Source: Streptomyces sp. V3I7 (GTDB taxonomy: Bacteria > Actinomycetota > Actinomycetes > Streptomycetales > Streptomycetaceae). Taken from it: DNA of 64,000 nucleotides. Shown here piece after piece: positions 60,086 through 64,000 of this stretch. Position 1 is the first letter of the stretch, and every line of letters begins with the position of its first letter. The DNA lies in the NCBI RefSeq assembly GCF_030817495.1, contig NZ_JAUSZK010000001.1:1777001-1841000 (forward strand), given 5' to 3'. The notes under the pieces were generated by a model that worked only from the letters and a program-made list of their open reading frames with translations, was not told where the DNA came from and did no database searches. The position numbers and the translations under genes were made by a program.

Positions 60086-60208
60086 ATGACCGGCTACCGG
60101 AAGTGCGGCGCGACGGGTCGCCATGACCTCGAGCCCTTCTGGCCGTCCCGTCAGCACCACGACTTCGACCGGGTGTGTTGCCGCGCGATGACCGCGCCGG
60201 CCCTCTGA
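60086..60208 (+). CDS. possible 40-aa leader-like peptide, Arg/His/Cys-rich
   Basis: Reads MTGYRKCGATGRHDLEPFWP followed by SRQHHDFDRVCCRAMTAPAL. The segment SRQHHDFDRVCCR resembles the SRRHIDFxRVxSAxCR-type putative leader peptides found before sulfur or amino-acid genes in actinobacteria. There is no strong ribosome binding site. It lies 125 nt before the receiver-less regulator gene. Could be a regulatory leader or chance. Confidence 0.35.
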   Translation: MTGYRKCGATGRHDLEPFWPSRQHHDFDRVCCRAMTAPAL

Positions 60209-60333
60209 AGCCGTTCCACCCAGGCCTTCGGCCGGCGCGAGACGACGTACGTCCCCCGGCGCGCCCGATCCGCATCGCGGCCGCCGCCCCTCCCGACGAA
60301 CTCGCACTCCTCGCGCGAAGGAGCTGACCTCCC

Positions 60334-60918
60334 ATGGCGACCACCCATACTCTTCCTCTCGCCTCCGACTCCCCTTTCCCGAACGGCACCCGGCAACGGC
60401 TGCGGGCCGTCGACCGGGACGAGGTGACCGAGCTGGCGGACCTCCTGCCGCCGGGCGCCACCTGGCTGCCCGCGCCTCCGCACGCCCTGCCCACCCTGCC
60501 GGGCCGACCCCCGATGGTCGGCTACCTCGTGCTCGTCCCGGCGGACCAGCAGCCACCCTTCCCGCCGGCACCGGCACCGGCGCCCGCGACACCCGACGTG
60601 ACGGCGGCGCGGGACACCGGCGGCGACGCCCTCGTCCGCATAGACGCCGCCCAGCGCGTCGCGACCGTAGACGGACGCCAACTCGACCTCACCTACCTGG
60701 AGTTCGAGCTCCTCGCCCATCTCGTGGCGCACCCGGGCCGGGTGCACACCCGCGACCATCTGGTCAGCACCGTGTGGGGCTACGGCCACGTGGGCGACGG
60801 CCGCACCGTCGACGTCCACATCGCCCGGCTGCGCCGCAAGCTGGGCGCCGAGCACCGCCGGACGATCCAGACGGTGCGCCGCGTCGGCTACAAGTACAGT
60901 CCCCCGACGGCGAGTTGA
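60334..60918 (+). CDS. winged-helix regulator without receiver domain
   Basis: 194 aa. The C-terminal OmpR/PhoB-type winged helix (about 95-190: VRIDAAQRVATVDGRQLDLTYLEFELLAHLVAHPGRVHTRDHLVSTVWGYGHVGDGRTVDVHIARLRRKLG ... VRRVGYKYSPP) is intact, but instead of a phospho-acceptor domain the N-terminus has 60 residues without the Asp pocket and a Pro/Ala-rich linker (about 73-87). Such orphans must be controlled by something other than phosphorylation. GAAGGAG precedes the ATG at 60334 by about 10 nt. Confidence 0.85.
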   Translation: MATTHTLPLASDSPFPNGTRQRLRAVDRDEVTELADLLPPGATWLPAPPHALPTLPGRPPMVGYLVLVPADQQPPFPPAPAPAPATPDVTAARDTGGDALVRIDAAQRVATVDGRQLDLTYLEFELLAHLVAHPGRVHTRDHLVSTVWGYGHVGDGRTVDVHIARLRRKLGAEHRRTIQTVRRVGYKYSPPTAS

Positions 60919-60984
60919 GGCCCGGCGCGTACGCTCTCGGCGAATCGGCCCGCGTCCCGCGTCCCGGCCGTGCACGATCGCGGC

Positions 60985-61989
60985 ATGAGGCTTCTGATGC
61001 TGGGCGGTACGGAGTTCGTGGGGCGGGCCATCACCGAGGCGGCGCTCGAACGCGGCTGGGAGGTGACCGTCTTCCACCGAGGACGGCACCAACCCCCGGC
61101 GGGCGTGCGGTCGTTGACCGGTGACCGCACCGGCCCCGACGGGCTGGCCGCCCTCGCGGGCGACGCGGAGTGGGACGCGGTCGTGGACACCTGGTCGGGC
61201 GCGCCCCGCGCCGTGCGGGCGGCGGCGCGGCTGCTGCGGGGCCGCGCCGGGCGGTACGTGTACGTGTCGAGCCGCTCGGTGTACGCCGACCCGCTGCCGG
61301 CCGGCAGCGCCGAGGACGCGCCCCCGGTGGAGGGGGCCGCGGCCGACGCGGAGCAGACCGACTACCCGCGGGACAAGCGGGGCGGCGAGCTGGCCGCCGT
61401 CGAGGCGTTCGGCGCGCAGGACTCGCTGCTGGTGCGGGCGGGACTGATCCTCGGGCCGTACGAGAACGTCGGCCGGCTGCCCTGGTGGCTGACCCGGATC
61501 GCCCGCGGCGGCCCGGTCCTGGCGCCGGGGCCGCGCGACCTCTCCCTGCAGTACGTCGACGTACGCGACCTCGCCGACTGGACGCTCGGCGCGGTGGAGC
61601 GGGGGCTCGGCGGTCCGTACAACCTCGTCAGCCCGCCCGGGCACACCACCATGGGCGCCTTCCTCGACGCGTGCGTACGGGCCACCGGCGCCGCGGCCGA
61701 ACTGCGCTGGACCGACCCGGAGATCGTCCTCGGCGCGGGCATCGAACCCTGGACCCAGCTTCCGCTGTGGGTCCCCCCGGACACCGAGCTGTACGACGCC
61801 GTGCACCGCGGCGATGTCACCCGCGCCCTGGCGACGGGCCTCACCTGCCGCCCCGTCGAGCACACCGTCGCTGACACCTGGCACTGGCTCCGGGCCATCG
61901 GCGGCACGGCGCCCCAGCGGGCGGACCGCACGCGCAAGGGTCTCGATCCGGAGGTGGAGGCGAAGGTGCTTGCGGCGACCGCTGACTGA
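60985..61989 (+). CDS. SDR-family NAD-dependent epimerase/reductase
   Basis: 334 aa extended-SDR protein: MRLLMLGGTEFVGRAITEAALERGWEVTVFHRG (nucleotide binding), YVYVSSRSVYAD, DYPRDKRGGELA, and a region with QYVDVRDLADWTLGAVERGLGGPYNLVSP. It is like plant CSP41/isoflavone-reductase-like bacterial proteins; the substrate is unknown. ATG 60985 is the family start and has no Shine-Dalgarno; a GTG at 60970 lies upstream. It follows the winged-helix gene by 66 nt. Confidence 0.87.
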   Translation: MRLLMLGGTEFVGRAITEAALERGWEVTVFHRGRHQPPAGVRSLTGDRTGPDGLAALAGDAEWDAVVDTWSGAPRAVRAAARLLRGRAGRYVYVSSRSVYADPLPAGSAEDAPPVEGAAADAEQTDYPRDKRGGELAAVEAFGAQDSLLVRAGLILGPYENVGRLPWWLTRIARGGPVLAPGPRDLSLQYVDVRDLADWTLGAVERGLGGPYNLVSPPGHTTMGAFLDACVRATGAAAELRWTDPEIVLGAGIEPWTQLPLWVPPDTELYDAVHRGDVTRALATGLTCRPVEHTVADTWHWLRAIGGTAPQRADRTRKGLDPEVEAKVLAATAD

Positions 61990-62041
61990 CGCGCCGCCCG
62001 TCTCACGCGATCCATTCAACTCCTGTCAGGAAAAGGCCTGT

Positions 62042-62059
62042 TGGGGGCCAGCGCCCCCA
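62042..62059 (+). terminator. short hairpin after the SDR gene
   Basis: TGGGGGC-CAGC-GCCCCCA is a perfect 7-bp stem with a 4-nt loop, about 50 nt after the stop. Confidence 0.4.
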
Positions 62060-62180
62060 TGAACCTCGAATGAATTCGTGAGGCGGCTGAACACTCCTGG
62101 GGCCCCGTCCGTATCGAAGGGAGCCGCTTCACTCCTGTCGGGCGCCTCGATGCCCCGCAAGGAAGCCAGAGGAGTTCCCA

Positions 62181-63752
62181 ATGGGACGCAATACACGAAA
62201 ACGCCGTATGCCCCTGGCCGCCAAGGCCATCGCCGCATCGGCAGCCCTAGCGCTCGGTGGGGGCGGGCTGGTCTGGGCGAATTTCTATGCCTCCGCGCAC
62301 GAGTCGGGTGGCTCGGCACAGAGTCGTACGACGGCCGCCGCCGCGCAGGTCTCGACGATCGACTGTCCGGACGTCGGCCAGAAGCTGACGGACGTGCCGG
62401 GCCAGGCCCGGACCGAGGTCGACGGTGAACTGGGCACGCTCGACAGCCAGATCACGGACGCCTACCAGCGTCTGGCGACCACGCGCGACGCCCAGACCCG
62501 GGACGCGAGCTTCGTCCAAAACGACATCCTCCAGCCGTTGACGGACCGCCGGAAGGTGATCCTCGACCGGATCAGGCTGGAGATCACCCGGGTCGGCGGC
62601 AGCGCCCCCCAGGACCTGGACAACCTCGCCAACTGCACCGGTCGGCCCGCCGACCAGAACACCGGCGGCCAGACCGGCGGCTGGGGTTCGCAGACCGGCG
62701 ACGGCCAGCAGCAGGGCGACCAGAACAGCCAGCCGCCGCAGGACGGTTCCGCGCAGCCGCCCCAGGACGGCGGGGCCCAGCCGCCGCAGAACGGCGACGG
62801 CGGGGGCCAGCAGCAGGGCAACGGCGGTCAGGCCGGCAACGGTCCCGTCGCGGCGGACTTCGTGGACATCACGAAGGTGCAGGCGAACGTGGCCGCGAAG
62901 CCGCGCCAGGCCCGCGGCGCCTCGACGGGCACGTTCACCACGCGGTGCGGCGTCAACGCGAACAAGAACCACAACACCGACAACGTCATCGTGGCGCCCG
63001 GCGTGACCAACGGCGCGCACCACCTGCACGACTACGTCGGCAACCAGAAGATCAACGCGTTCGCCAGCAACGACACGTTCCTCCAGGGCGGCACCAGCTG
63101 CCAGAACAAGAACGACCTCTCGTCGTACTACTGGCCCGTGGTCCGCGTGCAGGACGGCTCGCAGGACTTCGACCAGAACGCGGACGGCGGGGGCAAGGAG
63201 GGGAACGTCGGCAAGATCCTGGTGCCCAAGCAGGCCCAGATCAAGTACGCCGGCTCCCCGACCGGCAAGGTCGTCGCGATGCCCCAGTTCCTGCGCATCA
63301 TCACCGGTGACGCCAAGACGACCACCAACGGTCTGGCGAACGCCAACGCGCACTGGAGCTGCACCGGTTTCGAGGACAAGGTCCAGCTGACGGAGCAGTA
63401 CCCGATCTGCCCCGAGGGCAGCGACGTGGTGCGCTCGTTCGCCTTCCAGAGCTGCTGGGACGGCCAGAACACCGACAGCGCCAACCACCGCACCCACGTG
63501 GCGTTCGCGGACGCGAGCGGCAACTGCCAGAACGGGTTCAAGGCGATCCCGCAGCTCACGATGCGCCTGGTGTACGACATCGATCCCCCGGCCATCGAGA
63601 ACGGGGCGGTGAAGAACGCCTACGCCGTGGACGGTTTCCCGGAGCAGCTCCACAAGCCGGCCACCGACCACGACGACTTCATCAGCATCACGAACGGCGG
63701 CCTGGCGAACAAGATCGCGAGCTGCCTCAACCGCGGTCAGCGGTGCCAGTGA
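62181..63752 (+). CDS. secreted DUF1996 protein with Gln/Gly-rich linker
   Basis: 523 aa. A positively charged start ([23 protein letters not shown]) and hydrophobic core export it. A helical region (about 50-155) is followed by a Gln/Gly/Pro-rich linker (about 157-222, [29 protein letters not shown]) and a DUF1996 domain (about 240-500) with [39 protein letters not shown]1996 is a putative extracellular-domain family shared with fungi, function unknown. GAGGAG precedes the ATG. It resembles the protein at 57941 in layout. Confidence 0.85.
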   Translation: MGRNTRKRRMPLAAKAIAASAALALGGGGLVWANFYASAHESGGSAQSRTTAAAAQVSTIDCPDVGQKLTDVPGQARTEVDGELGTLDSQITDAYQRLATTRDAQTRDASFVQNDILQPLTDRRKVILDRIRLEITRVGGSAPQDLDNLANCTGRPADQNTGGQTGGWGSQTGDGQQQGDQNSQPPQDGSAQPPQDGGAQPPQNGDGGGQQQGNGGQAGNGPVAADFVDITKVQANVAAKPRQARGASTGTFTTRCGVNANKNHNTDNVIVAPGVTNGAHHLHDYVGNQKINAFASNDTFLQGGTSCQNKNDLSSYYWPVVRVQDGSQDFDQNADGGGKEGNVGKILVPKQAQIKYAGSPTGKVVAMPQFLRIITGDAKTTTNGLANANAHWSCTGFEDKVQLTEQYPICPEGSDVVRSFAFQSCWDGQNTDSANHRTHVAFADASGNCQNGFKAIPQLTMRLVYDIDPPAIENGAVKNAYAVDGFPEQLHKPATDHDDFISITNGGLANKIASCLNRGQRCQ

Positions 63753-63790
63753 ACCGGTGATCCCGTGAGCCGGTCGACGGACCGGCGATG

Positions 63791-63833
63791 ACGAGGCCGG
63801 TGGCGGAGCCCCCCTCCCGCCACCGGCCTTCGT
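63791..63833. terminator. bidirectional terminator hairpin
   Basis: GGCCGGTGGCGG (63795-63806) pairs with CCGCCACCGGCC (63817-63828), extended by ACGA/TCGT with one bulge. Confidence 0.75.
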
Positions 63834-63870
63834 CGTGTCCCCGTGCCTGCGCGCGTCGTGCCTGCGCGCG

Positions 63871-64000
63871 TCAGCCGCCGTGCGCGTGGTGGTCGGCCCC
63901 GTTCTCCACGGTGCCGCCGAGCGTGCCGCGCAGCGCCCTGACGACGCCGTCGTCGCCGACCGCGACCCACTTGCGGCCGACGAGGTAGTGACCGCCGTAA
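63871..64000 (-). CDS. 3' end of a minus-strand gene (truncated by the window)
   Basis: The frame read from the right edge ends YGGHYLVGRKWVAVGDDG followed by VVRALRGTLGGTVENGADHHAHGG and a TGA (complement of 63871-63873). All codons end in G or C, so this is a real coding tail. The family cannot be determined from 42 residues. A 15-bp direct repeat, CGTGCCTGCGCGCGT at 63842-63856 and 63857-63871, ends in the stop codon. Confidence 0.6.
   Translation of the reverse strand, partial: YGGHYLVGRKWVAVGDDGVVRALRGTLGGTVENGADHHAHGG

Larger units (their letters stand above)
59957..60333. other. intergenic region glnII / winged-helix regulator
   Basis: 377 bp holding the glnII terminator, a possible 40-codon leader-type gene and the ribosome binding site of the regulator. 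Nothing else is supported. Confidence 0.55.

Noticed and set aside
1-64000. tRNA, rRNA, CRISPR arrays, phage or transposase genes
   Set aside because: No sequence with these features was seen on either strand.

Overview
The window is chromosomal DNA of a Streptomyces, or a very close relative. It is very GC-rich, nearly every codon ends in G or C, and GTG starts are common. The gene set (glnA/GSI, glnII, GlnR boxes, lipB-lipA, aceE, the lpd/E2 pair, the late cobalamin genes) is the one found around glnA-glnII in S. coelicolor-type genomes. Most of it is core chromosome. I see no phage, IS transposase, tRNA, rRNA or CRISPR.

Layout. 0-4.3 kb: small unknown genes, an IscA/ErpA-type Fe-S protein and quinolinate synthase (nadA, a 4Fe-4S enzyme). 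4.3-11 kb: a minus-strand envelope-stress block with an RND transporter, a NarL-type two-component pair, pspAA and pspA. 11-22 kb: a DUF3043 protein, a methyltransferase with an apparent CTG start, an HtrA-like lipoprotein protease, and cobU, cobT and cobS for the last steps of B12 assembly, interleaved with a lysyl-PG-synthase-like protein and membrane proteins. 21.7-22.2 kb: a tandem array built from the 3' end of cobS. 22.2-28 kb: four co-directional genes (spherulin-4-like, polytopic membrane protein, PelF-like GT4 glycosyltransferase, Agd3-like secreted deacetylase). Together they look like a bacterial counterpart of the Pel and fungal galactosaminogalactan loci, and this is the most interesting system in the window. 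28-38 kb: leucyl aminopeptidase, lpd, the two-lipoyl-domain E2, a GntR/FCD regulator and pyruvate dehydrogenase E1 (aceE). A perfect palindrome lies between the -35 and -10 of the aceE promoter. 38-49 kb: regulators, a PGRP-type amidase, a MarP-like protease, a GNAT protein, an epimerase, an FAD oxidase, a 127-bp tandem array, an NsdA-like regulator, then lipB-lipA. 49-64 kb: a DUF4191 protein, an RDD protein, glnA, htpX-pspAB, an ArsC-like protein, glnII, a receiver-less winged-helix regulator and two secreted Gln-rich-linker proteins. A truncated minus-strand gene runs off the right edge.

How the parts work together. LipB and LipA make the lipoyl cofactor carried by the E2 at 32 kb; AceE and Lpd are its E1 and E3 partners. 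The ErpA-type protein is a plausible source of Fe-S clusters for NadA and LipA. GlnA and GlnII are the two glutamine synthetases, each preceded by a four-unit GlnR box. PspA/PspAA with its adjacent sensor-regulator pair, and HtpX/PspAB 44 kb away, are two halves of an actinobacterial membrane-stress network. CobU, CobT and CobS form the nucleotide-loop assembly module.

Recurring features: at least eight genes have a TANNNT -10 box only 6-8 nt before the start codon and no Shine-Dalgarno, so they are probably leaderless. Several dispersed Streptomyces repeats occur, one of them apparently inserted in frame inside aceE.
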